Source: Rutstroemia sp. NJR-2017a BVV2
Taxonomy: Eukaryota; Ascomycota; Leotiomycetes; Helotiales; Rutstroemiaceae
Reading direction: 5' to 3'
NCBI GenBank assembly: GCA_002946415.1
Contig: NJPS01000034.1
Span: 620,001 to 684,000, forward strand
Length of the DNA: 64,000 nt
Position 1 is the first letter of the stretch. Every line of letters begins with the position of its first letter. Below the pieces are notes generated by a model. It was not told the origin of the DNA and did no database searches. It saw only the letters and a program-made list of their open reading frames with translations. This document shows positions 32,723 through 44,403 of the stretch, piece after piece. Made by a program: the position numbers and the translations under genes.

Positions 32723-33745
32723 ATGGCTCCCGAACCAGGCTTTCATCGATACCCACTTTTCAACACTACCTTCACATTACATCGCGTCTCCCCGCTGTAT
32801 GTTGGCGACCAGACCCTCGACAATTCCAATCTCCGAGAGCATGCGCAACGGTTTCGAGATATATTGGTAGGAGATGTGCTGCGAGGTGTGCGCGTTGGAC
32901 TCGGATCTGAAGACGATAGTTTGGCACGGGTTGGAGTCTTGCAGACTGTGACATGGCAAACCTTAAGAAGGGTAGATGAATGGCAGCTTGAGGATTCGAG
33001 TGACGTTGAATCTGGTGCGTCACAAGCGAGTGCCGCGCATAGCTCTGGAATAATTTTTGAGGTCAATTATGAGAAGGCTACTTATATTGCGATACTATTA
33101 CGAGCTACGGTCGAGGATGAAAATGAAGATTCGATTATCCAGCCAACAAGAGAAAAAGATGGATTCTTGCATTTACCACTACTCTTAACACGCATGCCTT
33201 TATCTCTCCGGGAAACTTTCATACAATACATGAGTAGGACTTTCGATACCAGATTGTCGCCTCTCAGATTGGACGGCACATACTTGACAGCAGCGTTTGA
33301 GAAATTTGTCTCTGATTCGCTTGCAGAGGATCACACAGATCACCCTCAAGATACCCTGCAGAAAATGGTGAAGGAGACACAGTTATCCATTGCTTTTGAT
33401 GTCCCTGGCGGCTCAACAGCTTTAAAGATGATTGAAATCCACATTGCCCGGGAGGATCTGCCGCGCATGATTGCTCGAGGAAAGAAGATGACGAAGGACA
33501 AATCACCATTTATGGCTGCCTTAAGGGTATATATCCAAAGCCACCTGGCACTGGATCTGACTCATGAAAGAGTGAAGATTGTGAAGATCGCTTGCGGAGC
33601 TTTCGTTCTCGGCGATGGTAAACTGAAGCTCACGCAGCCGCCGAATGACGAAAATGGAAACGAAGGACAACGACAAGCCGCCAGGCAGCTGATCAACGGG
33701 CTCATCAATACTGCTGGGAAGAGACTATTGCCAGAGGTACAGTAG
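32723..33745 (+). CDS. Kinetochore protein CENP-L/Fta1 (Iml3 family)
   Basis: Probable subunit of the inner-kinetochore CCAN (Sim4/Ctf19) complex, paired with a CENP-N homologue at centromeres. The 340-residue single-exon protein starts MAPEPGFHRYPLFNTTFTLHRVSPLY, the typical Fta1 opening, followed by RFRDILVGDVLRGVRVG (43-59). The centre has the conserved LPLLLTRMPLSLRETFIQYM (about 149-168), and the end has HLALDLTHERVKIVKIACGAFVLGDGKLKLT-like core strands. Loops of low conservation (90-105, 205-222) are normal for this family. The start context ACCATGGC is strong. Confidence 0.8.
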   Translation: MAPEPGFHRYPLFNTTFTLHRVSPLYVGDQTLDNSNLREHAQRFRDILVGDVLRGVRVGLGSEDDSLARVGVLQTVTWQTLRRVDEWQLEDSSDVESGASQASAAHSSGIIFEVNYEKATYIAILLRATVEDENEDSIIQPTREKDGFLHLPLLLTRMPLSLRETFIQYMSRTFDTRLSPLRLDGTYLTAAFEKFVSDSLAEDHTDHPQDTLQKMVKETQLSIAFDVPGGSTALKMIEIHIAREDLPRMIARGKKMTKDKSPFMAALRVYIQSHLALDLTHERVKIVKIACGAFVLGDGKLKLTQPPNDENGNEGQRQAARQLINGLINTAGKRLLPEVQ

Positions 33746-35040
33746 TTCGAACTCGGGATGAAGACAGACAAATATTCTTCATTGAGAAAAGCCACCGAGA
33801 CGTAAGGCCGTTTACCGAGCAAACCGAAACTGACAAAACGCGTCAACTATTGCTTGAGTCTTAATGCCATCGTTTTCCGCACGTGATACGGGGAAGATGG
33901 CCTAGATATGATTTCCACAACTGAAGGGCCACTCGAGAATGAGGCGATATGACTTTGACACCAGGACCGCTGCAAGCCCACTCATAGTGTGATGGGAAGA
34001 AAGCAGCTACGTTGTTAACGCGTCTTGCAGCTATACTGAGTACCACCATCACATGGCGTCGACTGACCGATTTGGTGAAGGTACGCTGATTGGCTAAGCC
34101 TCACAAGCGATAAAGAAGCTCTGGGAGAGCACTCATGGCAACTGCTATTATGTAGAATAATGCTATCAATGTAGTGGTATCTGTAGCAGTATCACAGTGG
34201 TGGCCTGTAGGCCGGACCATAGAAATAAATCGGCCATTGGCAACAGCGGTTCGAATACTCGGTGCTCGTAGTCCTAAACGTGCATATTGAACGTCATTCA
34301 ATGACCCCCTCTCAACGCTATGGCCTCGTAAATCATGTTCCGCTGCAGGGCATTTCCAATTGTGGGGTGATTGTTCATGCGGCTTGCCTTTTCTCAATCC
34401 CTTTTCCAACGTATAATAAGTTAGCTATTATGCATCTGCATCTGCTACTGCTATCTGCCATGAACTTGCGGGGTGCTAACCTTCGAGAATTTTTGGCACG
34501 CATTAGTCATCCAATGTCAAGCCCTCACTCGACCTCTTAGAGCTCTTATTACTTTAGTTCTACCCCGTGACTGCGCGAATGAGGTAGCGCCAACCCCACC
34601 AATGCACCGTGATTCCTCGGATACGACTGAACGAGACTTCTTTGTATTGAACCTTTCAACATTTCGATTTTTTCTACTTTTCTAAAGAAAGTTGAAGAGA
34701 ATACACAGTCGCGCCGGATATTTGATACCCTCTTCCCTTATTGTGTGTGATTTCGCGAGATCGGAGTGCAGACCTACAGAGATATCGTTTTTTAAAAGAA
34801 ATCTTGTCATTGACCACGCGGCCAGACGCAAATACGGGCAGGCATTTTGTCGCGATTTCGCGCTTCAAATTACCTCTCCACTCTCCACACATCAAGCATC
34901 ACACAGACCAGACCCAGGATAGCCCTCAGTAACACACCCGCCACGATCTTTATCAAAGTGCTCAACATATCTATACATTATTATTGATTCTTGTTGCCCC
35001 TCTACCTCTACAGTATTTCACCGACTATCATCATTCTTTT
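33746..35040. promoter_or_regulatory. Long upstream region of the Whi5-like gene
   Basis: About 1.3 kb. The final 150 bases before the ATG at 35041 are rich in CAC/CTC, as in a long fungal leader. Earlier parts hold only short frames. Long promoters are common for cell-cycle regulators. Confidence 0.4.
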
Positions 35041-36708
35041 ATGGATCATTCTTCATTAGCAATTGCTGCTCTGGAAGAAATCGCAATTGCTCAGTCTGCT
35101 ACGAGTCATTGTCGCGACATTCCGGATCCGGGTAAATTGCCATCATCTATTCCTATTGACGCGACAGAAACCCGCGTCTTTCAACCTCTGATGTCGGCCA
35201 GCCACACTACAGAGGCTTCCAATACCGCGCATGAGCAGCTGCAAGAGGGGAGAATGGCTTCGTCGAACTTGATGTCACTAGAGAGGGAAGGAAAGGCAAC
35301 CGCGAATCTTGCAAAAATACAACCCGCTATCGCATCCGCTTCAACATCCAACAATTCCCAATCCACTGTAGACGCCCAAGAGACAGTATCCACACCCCCA
35401 ACTTCCGAAGGGTTCTCATCGCAAAGTACCAATCAAGATGGAGGGCCGTTGTCCCAGCTTTCACAAGTAGCTGCAGCACAAGTACCACTTGCAAGCAACA
35501 CCAGTCCTACGCGCTCTAATATCGATATCATTTTGAACGCGGGACATAAGAGGACCGCTGATGGGCATGTCAAGACAGCAACTTCGAATTCTCCTCCAAG
35601 TCCAAGAGGCCAAAATGTCCGTAGGCATAACAGGAACAACAGTACAGTCAGCAATGCATCTTCGGTAGCCAGCAGGATAGGAGAGGTCAGTAACAAAGCC
35701 AAGAACACGACAACAAGCACAAAATCTAAGGTCTCACAGCTCTCCTCCGAACTACGGACCCGTCTCTCATATGCAATGGTCAAGGTCAACAACGGCTGGG
35801 AATCAAATTCTATAAACGAGGTGGAAACGTTAGCATCTCAAGCTGGATCTCCCACTTCGTCGACATCAACATTCAACAATCGCCGCAATATCCTAACCTC
35901 ACCACGAGCAGTAATAGCGAATAAGCAGGGCCAGGAATCTAGAGACGTATTTGGACCTCGAACACCGGTAGATTTCGACCTCTACTCCCGGCCTGAAATA
36001 CCTTCCCGGACCTATGAATCATTTTGGCGTGATCATTCTGTGAATGGTGCACACTCGAGACCGACCGCTCATCACCCGTCTTCTCAGCAATCTAAATCCC
36101 TCGCTCCTCCGGCTGATATTAGACCCACTGTATCGTCACGACGGTCAGAATTAAAGTTCTCTCGCCCTCCGTCTATGCCGGGACATTCGAGTACCGGTTC
36201 TCGTCGCTCTTTCCACAACAATTCCGCCCCCAGGACGCCCAACGTTCGACCTAGTGACTTTGGGCCTACCGAGAAAGCCATGACTCCTAGCCAGAAAACA
36301 TTACAGGAGCAAGACGCCATTGAAACCTTACTGTTCATGAGCTCACCAGGTAACTCAAATAACATGGGTCTTTCTCTGCCACAATCCCAAAGAGCTCAGA
36401 TAAGTCCGCAACACAGTCCTCTGCGGGCGGAGTTCAGTCTCCAGGCGGCGCAGAATGGCAGGAATACGATGCCGGGCATTCAACACTTACGCAGAGTAGA
36501 ATTTGCGGAAAGTGTCAGTAGCGGGACTAGTGAAACTGGCTCAGGGTTAGCTGTCAACAACAAAGACGTACTGAGGAAGGAGGGCCAAAACAGCAAGGGT
36601 AGTAGAAGGGAAGCAATAGAGAAATTGCTGGATGAGATGGGGGACAGTAGCGACGAAGAGGTGGAGTTGGCAGCACCACAGCGACGGGGAATTACAGGAC
36701 GGGTGTAA
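35041..36708 (+). CDS. Whi5/Nrm1-like G1/S transcription repressor
   Basis: A 555-residue largely disordered Ser/Thr/Asn-rich protein. Its recognisable element is a Whi5/Nrm1-type box at about 232-262 (LSSELRTRLSYAMVKVNNGW), the short helix by which Whi5 and Nrm1 bind SBF/MBF. Many SP and TP dipeptides (SPR, SPT, TPV, TPN, SPQ) would be CDK sites, as expected for a repressor released by phosphorylation. A conserved-looking segment QEQDAIETLLFMSSPGNS (about 417-434) and a C-terminal acidic helix (REAIEKLLDEMGDSSDEE) follow. I chose the ATG at 35041 (MDHSSLAIAALEE); an in-frame ATG at 34984 would add 19 residues. No intron. Confidence 0.72.
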   Translation: MDHSSLAIAALEEIAIAQSATSHCRDIPDPGKLPSSIPIDATETRVFQPLMSASHTTEASNTAHEQLQEGRMASSNLMSLEREGKATANLAKIQPAIASASTSNNSQSTVDAQETVSTPPTSEGFSSQSTNQDGGPLSQLSQVAAAQVPLASNTSPTRSNIDIILNAGHKRTADGHVKTATSNSPPSPRGQNVRRHNRNNSTVSNASSVASRIGEVSNKAKNTTTSTKSKVSQLSSELRTRLSYAMVKVNNGWESNSINEVETLASQAGSPTSSTSTFNNRRNILTSPRAVIANKQGQESRDVFGPRTPVDFDLYSRPEIPSRTYESFWRDHSVNGAHSRPTAHHPSSQQSKSLAPPADIRPTVSSRRSELKFSRPPSMPGHSSTGSRRSFHNNSAPRTPNVRPSDFGPTEKAMTPSQKTLQEQDAIETLLFMSSPGNSNNMGLSLPQSQRAQISPQHSPLRAEFSLQAAQNGRNTMPGIQHLRRVEFAESVSSGTSETGSGLAVNNKDVLRKEGQNSKGSRREAIEKLLDEMGDSSDEEVELAAPQRRGITGRV

Positions 36709-37478
36709 TTTCATGTCTCTCTTTCCATGATCTATACTATACGTTACGGGAGGTCCGGAGGTACATATGGCCGTCCTTCTCGGTACATACTTGCATTTTG
36801 GGAGTCTTGCTTGAAGCGCTGTTCGGACGTCAATACCCTTAAGTTTTTGCATCTGGCCTACATCTAGCGTTGGCTAAATAGTGTATTTTTGTCCTAGTTG
36901 TTGGATGAAGAATTCATCTGGATCTCTACTAGCTAACCATGTCTTTTGCCTTGTGGCTGTGGCATATATATCACCTTGAAAAGGATGATTGTTGTATATA
37001 AAAGCTTCTCTAAGAAGCAGCAAGGGCTGTATGGTATACTAGGGAATATCCTTATATAATTGAGAAATCACCTATGTGCTCTCTTATACTTGTTTTCCGA
37101 TGCTCTGTCTGGCATTCGAGTGTATTGAGATGCTCGTCTATCTGAAGTACCACAGTGATTCCCCACCGACGAAAGATTACTAATGTTGGAACACAAGACC
37201 AGCCAGAGACTTCGAACAAATTTGCACCAGTGTATCGGTAATGCAGCTGTGATTTTGAAAACGTGATTCAGAAACTTTATTACTTTTGAATCGCATTGTA
37301 TGTTATATGGGATTTATGCTCGCTAGTCACCGGAACGGCCTATTTTTTCTGCGTTAGGAGTATAACTTGGTGACCCACCATCTTCCGCTTCCGAACTTCA
37401 ATCAGTATTTAAGCCTTCGTTCACTTAGAATATTTTTCTCAGCTGCACATATTCTACGCGGTCAATCATCATATAACC
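36709..37478. other. AT-rich intergenic region, 0.77 kb
   Basis: 3' end of the Whi5-like gene and promoter of the transcription factor. No coding exon is seen. Confidence 0.45.
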
Positions 37479-40018
37479 ATGAGTGGAAACGTGGGCCGAG
37501 AGACTAAAACAGTGCGACGTGCGAAAGTAGGTGTCCTGACCTGGCTTCACCCATCATTCATCCATATCCATCTCAGTCAGACTTGAGGTTCCTGCAGCAT
37601 CCTTGGCGACAATCAGAAAATCCATATTGATATCGATCTAGGCATGTAATACTTGCCGACGCAAAAAGACTAGATGTGACGGGAAGAGACCTGCGTGTGC
37701 ATCCTGTCAAACATTCGGCTTCTCATGTGTTTTCCAGGATGTGGTCAAAAAGTCACATGTGTCAAATGAGTACGTTACCTCGAACTTTGCACCTTGGCCT
37801 AACGCAATCTAATGTACTCAATCAGCACATACATTCGAAAATTGGAGGCTCGCGTTCAGGAGTTGGAGAGCCAATTGCGATCGCATAATATAGATACATC
37901 AGAGACTGGGTCGCACAAGGACTTGCAAAGTGGACCAAACATTCGCATAGCAATACCAATAACACAGCCCACAAGAGACAGCAATGAAGAGTCTGAAGAA
38001 TTGGGACTTTTGAATGATAAAATTTCTCCTGGCGTTCAGCTTCTAGCTGAGGAGTGGTCAGGTGAGGAGGAAGAAGCGGATGCTAGATCAGCTACTGGAA
38101 GTGATGATGATCCAGCCTCTTATACCCTCAATGCTTCCGACGACGGAGGACTGCGATTCTTCGGTTTGTTCTTTTCCTTCCTGCGGATGAAATTGTCATC
38201 ATAATTGACTTACGAGCAAGGACCATCTTCCGGGTTCTCTGTTATCCCGTCGCAAAAGAACAAATCACCGGAAAACGAACGGAATGCAGAGCAATGGTCA
38301 AACTCCGTTAAGAGAGGCCTCAGTCTTCAAAGGTTAAGTGCTTGGATCCCTCGCATTCTGAAAGATGACTTCGAGCGGCGTACCTCTCAAGAGCTGCCCT
38401 CCAGACAGACGACACAGCAACTTGTTCAAGAGTATTTCTCCATATTCAACCGCGCCATTCCGCTTTTCAATGAAAGCTCGTTTCTCACTTTGGTAGAGAA
38501 GCAGTTCTCATGGAATCCTAGCGAGAGTCCCTCTTGGTGGATATCACTGAATGTTGCTCTGGCCTTCGCCTACAGGGAAAGAGCAGAAAATATGCCTGAT
38601 AACGGTGAAAACTGGGCGAAATCTCTGGGACATGTCAAAAATGCTCTCAACGTCTTAGTGGAAATTTTCTTGCAAAATGCAGACCTACTCGCCGTGCAAG
38701 GTGTTCTAGGTCTAGCACTTTTCTTCCAGGACACACCAAACCCTCAAATACTTTTCATGTTGGCCGCAGCAGCAATGCGTATGTCTCACTCCATGGGATT
38801 GCATAGTGGTTTTACCTTTGGAATGCCCTCATCTGTAGTAGAAGAAAGGAGAAGAACATACTGGATAGCGTTCATGCTAGATGCAGATATCTCGCACCGA
38901 ACAGGCCGTCCATCTGTACAAGATATCAAAGATTACAACACGCCCTTACCATCATCTCTTCTCGAGGGCACCGGTACTTTAACCATCGGCGAGATTCAGA
39001 TTAACTACTTCTCTCTCCTGACACGACTGGCCGTGATACAGCGCAATGTTTATGAACAACTTTACACGACAATAACTGTTACGAAGAAAGGATACAGTTT
39101 GATCAAGACGTTGAAGGATTGTGAGAGTGCGCTCCTCGCATGGAAGACTTCCATTCCCAAGGGATTACAACCAAAACGGCGGTTTCTTTTGCACCATAAC
39201 AATTCCATCCGGCCTGTGCTAAGACTACACTTTGCATATCATGCATGTTATGCTAACCTGTACTGGAAATGTCTTTCTGGCGTCCGTTCAATCAGACAAT
39301 TCCCAAATGCCGTTGATCACTTTCCAGAATGGGAAAAAGACGCTGAGCATTGCCTCACCGGAGCTCGCGAAGCGGCACGATCTTCTATAGAAATAATCGA
39401 AAACGTTCAAAAGCTTGGCCCTTCCTTTACTTGGTAAGCACTATGATAGGCGCGTCACAGTAGACTATACTGATTTCTTTCGAAAGGAGCGTTGTTTGCT
39501 TCCCAGCTGCCGCTACCCGAACAATATTTTCACAGATAATATCGAATCCGCATCACCCACAAGCTAGGACCGATCTATCTCTGGCCCAACAAGCGCTTGA
39601 GTTTCTATCAAAGGTTTCAGATAAAGAACCGGGAACGTATCTAGGATATGTTTTAAGCTTCTGCTCCAAGGCCGAAAGAGCAGCAAGTCAAGCCTTGGTC
39701 CATATAGAGCAAGATCGCTCTAGCGCACCCATTGGAGATCTAGGCAGTATGGGAGCCTCTTCCAACTACAGCAAACCTTCTGGCAGTAGGGATTCTGCTA
39801 TTATCACGCACTTGGGCACTTCCATACCAAGCCCACCGAGCATGGAGATTACTGGCACCGACCTCGGTGCATATGACTATGATACTTCGCCTCCCTTCGA
39901 CCAAACATCGACTGCGGGAATGGATTTGAATTTTCCCCTCGATCCGTTCTGGAATTGGCAAGATTCCCCATTCGGCTTGCCCTCAACATTCGACTTCGGA
40001 AATGGACAGTTTCCATGA
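37479..40018 (+). CDS. Zn2Cys6 fungal transcription factor
   Basis: Nuclear regulator, 752 residues, five exons: 37479-37526, 37642-37769, 37826-38163, 38221-39433 and 39487-40018. The second exon encodes the binuclear zinc cluster (CNTCRRKKTRC then CASCQTFGFSC). A coiled-coil dimerisation segment follows (YIRKLEARVQELESQL), then an acidic linker, the FFGPSSGFS motif formed across intron 3, and the fungal transcription-factor middle homology domain (about 215-400, with EERRRTYWIAFMLD). Introns 3 and 4 appear to use AAG rather than YAG acceptors. The position next to a CoA-transferase and a dead AtuA-like gene suggests it controlled that group; this is inference. Confidence 0.9.
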
Positions 40019-40434
40019 AGGTACTAGCTAATACAACCTTGACATCTCTTCTCAAAATCGAAAATCGCTTCCGATGTCTACTTTATATTCGGAATGATAA
40101 GATATCCATTATCTCTGATCAGTGAAGACATTACCTGGATTCGAAATGACAGCTTAGTACATGGCTTAGTTGGCTATCCAGTGGCGATCAGCGTCTATCG
40201 TTACATCTCTGTTCCCTAGAGCTTGGACCGGTCAGTTATAACAATACAACTCTTGTTGGATATTATTGCTTTCAAGGGACTATGGCTCGGACTAATTTAC
40301 ATATTATCTTCCCCGAACTTAGAAGCTCTTTTCGCGGAGAAGTGATTATTTTTTGGTATGGAAAGCCGTCACGTAGCTCCTTACCCCCATCGTATTATTT
40401 GAGCCTTATCGTGGGGCATGGAAAGACCCTACGT
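40019..40434. other. Convergent 3' region
   Basis: About 0.42 kb between two converging stop codons; no coding content seen. Confidence 0.45.
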
Positions 40435-42234
40435 CTACAACCACTGGACGTTCTGGGTATGATGACAATTCGGGACCGAGGGAGTAGTCCACCTCGGGGT
40501 TACCTCGTGATCATCAAGCTTTACGACAGGTTTCAACATCGTCTGACGCCCCCAAGGCCCTTTTTCGAAGGTCGTCATCAGCGGCGAGTCCTCATCAAGG
40601 TAGCCCGGCAGACCTTTCTTCCAACCATCGATGACTTGAATCATGATTTCGCTAACAAACTGATCTGAAGTCGTGGGCACAAATCCAAATTTCTCCTTAG
40701 TTTGGGAAACCACTTCAGGCGGGTATAGCCCGATTTCTTTTTCGAGCGCAATTGCATCGGCAGCAACTAAAGAGCTGATAGCATGGTACGAGCCTCCTTT
40801 CACCGCTCGATCACGAATGGCCATCATAGCTGCAAGTGCACCAACAAGGCCCGTAGTCATATCGGATATTGGAAGAGGCGGCAAAACACCGTGCCCATCC
40901 TCTAAATCGAGTGACTTTCCAATGACATAGGAAGTTCCAGAAGCGGCATCTCCAATCTGCTGCCAACCAGGTCGTTCAGCATATGGCCCATCTGGTCCGT
41001 AACAGTTTTCGTCAACATAGATAATGCCCTTGTTTCTTTTCGCGGCTAATTCCAGCATGCTGTGGAGACCGAGACCCTTCCTATCCAGCGATCCGTAACG
41101 GAAGCCTTCAATAAATACGTCGGCATCTGCAACTAGTTCGCGGAGACGAGCCATGTCTTCTGGTCGTCCAATGTCGAGGTCAATTGTCCGCTTTCCGGCA
41201 TTTAGTGTGAGTTGCAATACCTACATATTTCATCATGTCAGATTCATCCCTTGGTCTGTTTATATCTAGTCGACGGATAGGGCACTTACATTCAGATCCG
41301 GGAGTCTACTGCAATTGACTCTAATAACATCGGCGCCGTAAGACGCCAGTGTGACACCCACAGTAGGCCCTGCGATGATGCGTACCATCTCCACAACCTT
41401 AATGCCAACCAAAGGTCGCCTGTCAGAGCTAACTCTTGGCAAAGGTATCTGTGGAGTGGGAGCAGCATAAGTTTCATGGGTATAGTTAACCAACGGATGT
41501 TTCCCCAGTCGCTTCCCCATTTCGGTCTTCCTCCACCCTTCGGGCGTGTAGCAAATGCTACCACAGAGACCATTCCGCACGTTATGCATCTCAAGTTCAT
41601 CTGCACTCCACTTAATGACGTGTTTCTGAATATAGTCATAATACTCCCTTGGCGTCCCAAAGGAGACATTGGGGTCGATTCCCATCGAATCAAGAGTCTT
41701 CTTCGCATCCAACGACCCATGAAGTTGGTACCAAACACCAGGATGTCTCGTTTGGTATATGGCCGTCGTTCGACCCGCAATACCCTTCCCAAAGCCGTGC
41801 TCAAAGTCGATGTCAAAAAGGTCATTTAACTTCTGTGACCGCATCATTTCAGAGACATCTGATCCATTGATGTAAGGCGTGAATGTCGACCCAAGCCAGA
41901 TTGCTGCGTGGTCGGTGTCCACAGTCACCTTGCTGTCAGCAACAGGCTTTCCGTCTCGGAGTTCTAGCAGCTCGTTTGCTACGAGACCGCACATTGCGTG
42001 GATAGCAGCTGCAATTATGGGGGCTTTAACCGGCCCGGGGATCACTGGTGTAGAGCCACCCGTGAAGTTGACAGTGTCCCATGCTTGCTGGTCTTTCGTG
42101 AAGCCAGGTGTAGTGGAAGCTAAATATTCGAAGATTCTTCGGGCATCTTCAGGAACTGGGAGAACTGTTTTATCGATGAATGTTCCGGGGCCGTAAATAT
42201 CGTGACCTGAATATGTCTCATGAGGAGGAGCCAT
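40435..42234 (-). CDS. Class III (CaiB/BaiF) CoA-transferase family enzyme
   Basis: Transfers CoA between organic acids, or acts as a related racemase; substrate unknown. The 576-residue protein has two parts typical of the large fungal form: an N-terminal domain (DTVNFTGGSTPVIPGPVKAP, residues 53-72) and the core with RPLVGIKVVEM then IIAGP and ASYGADVIRV (about 270-305). Exons are 42234-41290 and 41220-40435, joined at LPDLN-VLQLTLNAGKR over a 69-nt intron (GTAAGT..TAG). A downstream ADVFIEGFRYGSLDRKGL segment carries the region around the catalytic Asp. I chose the ATG at 42234 (MAPPHETYSG); the frame stays open 39 codons further. It converges with the Zn2Cys6 regulator. Confidence 0.88.
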
Positions 42235-42877
42235 GGTATATGAAAGACCTGTGAGGGTGAATGGATTGGCTTCCTGGACGCTGTTGCAGAGAGATGGCAC
42301 AAGGACGTAATGTATCATGAGAGAAGAGGCAATAGATCGAAGCATGAGCAAGTGCAGTCAAACTCACAAGACTCCCACTGTGTCTTTATACCATCTTAAA
42401 TCTACGTACGTGGTAGTCGCATCTACAACCATATGTCATGCATGTGGATCTGTTTCTCAACTGCCGGCTAACCGATCAGATTGATTAAGGGTATGGTGGA
42501 GAAATGCATACATACAGTATTAACTTTACGGAATCCCGAGGCGCCGCGGGGCCGTGGAGAGTTACCCCGTGGAACTTTTTTCCGGCCAAACCCCGCAGAG
42601 GAGATGTGAAATATATACTTACTTGAATGGCCGGAGGGGTTTTGATGGATATTTTGTTGTCACTGTTCTTCTTCATCAAACTGATATTGTCGATAATATG
42701 TTCGAGCCATACATTTCTCAACTATTTTGCACCACACCTAAGAAACATGCCATCATTGAGGTCTCCGAGACATCCTTCGAGACGTCCTTTGGATTGTCAA
42801 CTGCTTTGGTTACCATGGCATAGATACAACTTGTCTTAAAAAGGTTGAGTATTGAAGTCTTAACTGGCCGTTAGATA
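42235..42877. promoter_or_regulatory. Upstream region of the CoA-transferase gene
   Basis: About 0.64 kb. Short frames only. The 3' part leads directly into the AtuA-like pseudogene, so the missing 5' end of that gene may once have been here. Confidence 0.4.
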
Positions 42878-43650
42878 GGTGACCCCGCATACGAATATAC
42901 TTCGCTAAGCAACCTTAGGCGACGTAGACTTCATCACTGGTGATCATCTAGCGGTTAGTAATCCTAGTTAGAGATCTTACATTAAGAATTTGCGAGCTAA
43001 GTCTAAAGCGTAGAGGTGAATATGGCGAATAATGTGCGCAAGCTTGGAGGGAGGGAAGGCATCCGGCTTATGAGTCGACGGCCAGGGACGGACTCCGACA
43101 GTCCACTGAGGTTATTGCTGAGATGGGTATTCGCGTTTTGATTAACTGAGGAGCTCCGGATCCTAGAGTGTTTACTCAGGAGCTTCAAGGATTGGTGCGT
43201 ATTTTCTTTTTTTCTTCTTTCCCACTCTTGTTGAAGGAATTGAGTGAGATGGAATAGGGAAACTTTGGGACGTGAACCAAGGTCTTACTTGACTCGGATT
43301 TCTGATAAAAGCCTTAATATCGCGTGACATCCTCGTCCGGTGATATCCATATTCAAAACTGGAATGAGTTGCCCACTGCAAAGGAAGGGCTCGCTCACAT
43401 TGATTCCGATAATCCGTTAGTCTCTCCTCGCGATAGTAGTAATAGAGTGGTTGATGTGAGAGCCATCAGGTAGGCTGAGGACTACCCACATGAGACATTA
43501 TCGCCGAATCCGAACATTGCTGGTGGTGTGGAGTTGAGGTTGGGTTACAACCGTAAACGCCATCCTAGTCCCAAGATTCGAAAGTTAATGAAAATGGTTT
43601 ATATATTAGAGTTTAAGGATATTCGTCGGACGACAGTTACAACTACAACA
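42878..43650 (+). pseudogene. Decayed AtuA-like (DUF1446) gene
   Basis: Fragments of an AtuA-family protein (named for acyclic terpene utilisation) appear in order but in changing frames. They are GDPAY (42878-42892), DVDFITGDHLA (42921-42953), HPAYESTARDGLRQSTEVIA (43060-43119), IRVLIN then a TGA (43147-43149), GAPDPRVFTQEL (43150-43185), and after a likely old intron with GTGCGT donor (43195) the segment EGLAHIDSDNP (43384-43416). A TAG follows at 43471 and the frame ends at 43651. Stops and frameshifts mean no functional protein. The N terminus and the C-terminal half are not recognisable. Identification is from remembered family motifs. Confidence 0.65.
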
Positions 43651-44403
43651 TGATGTCTCAATCAGCCTGCTCTGGAGAACCCACTACTCCACACGGAAAT
43701 CTTTGCTACCGAGGATCTATTGACAGCGACATCAACGACATCAGCGAGATCACCATCCCTATATCTTCTGCTGGAAAATGAGACGACTTCAACGGCCAAA
43801 AAGAAGGTTGTTTTTGTATAACATCCCCGACAATCATCGGCTCCAATCTGCCCCAGTGCGCCTCGCCGTTTCGCACCTTTCATCTTCTTTTCGAAAGTTC
43901 GAAAGATATCCAAATGCATTATGGAATTCTTGTCGGCCTGTTATCTCAGCATCGGAGAGCATACCTTATTTTTAGTGAGGCCGCATGTTGGCCCTCATTT
44001 CCTAATGGAGGGGTTACCTTACAACGGATACTTTCCCCAGTGTTGCATGCCTAGTGTTGCAGGTGAGGGACGATCTTCATCAGCATTGCGAATTAGGAAG
44101 TGGCTGTGCCTACAAGGCTGAGCTACTGACATCACTGCGTGCTCATCTCACTTCCATATACGAATAAACCAATGAATTAGAGCAAGGGAAGGAAGCTGTA
44201 CGTAAAATCTGTGCCGCCTAACCTCGTTCCCCATGGATAGTATTAAAGATCGACGTTAGGCTGAGGTGCTCAGGCTGTACGAAAGCATGTATATAAAGGA
44301 TGTCTCTGGCAGGATGCGACGCAATTATTCAGACTTTTGATAGTCAAACTTCGGCTTACATACGAATATTTCAACATTCTCATTGTTTAAAATAACCGCA
44401 ATT
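43651..44403. other. Intergenic region, possible further gene debris
   Basis: About 0.75 kb. Short protein-like frames (43654-43782, and one near 43915-44050) may be debris of the adjacent pseudogene, but I recognise no motif. The last 100 bases are the leader of the next gene. Confidence 0.35.

Noticed and set aside
34236..34256. Second B-box-like string GGTTCGAATAC
   Set aside because: The flanks cannot form the T stem and no cloverleaf was found.
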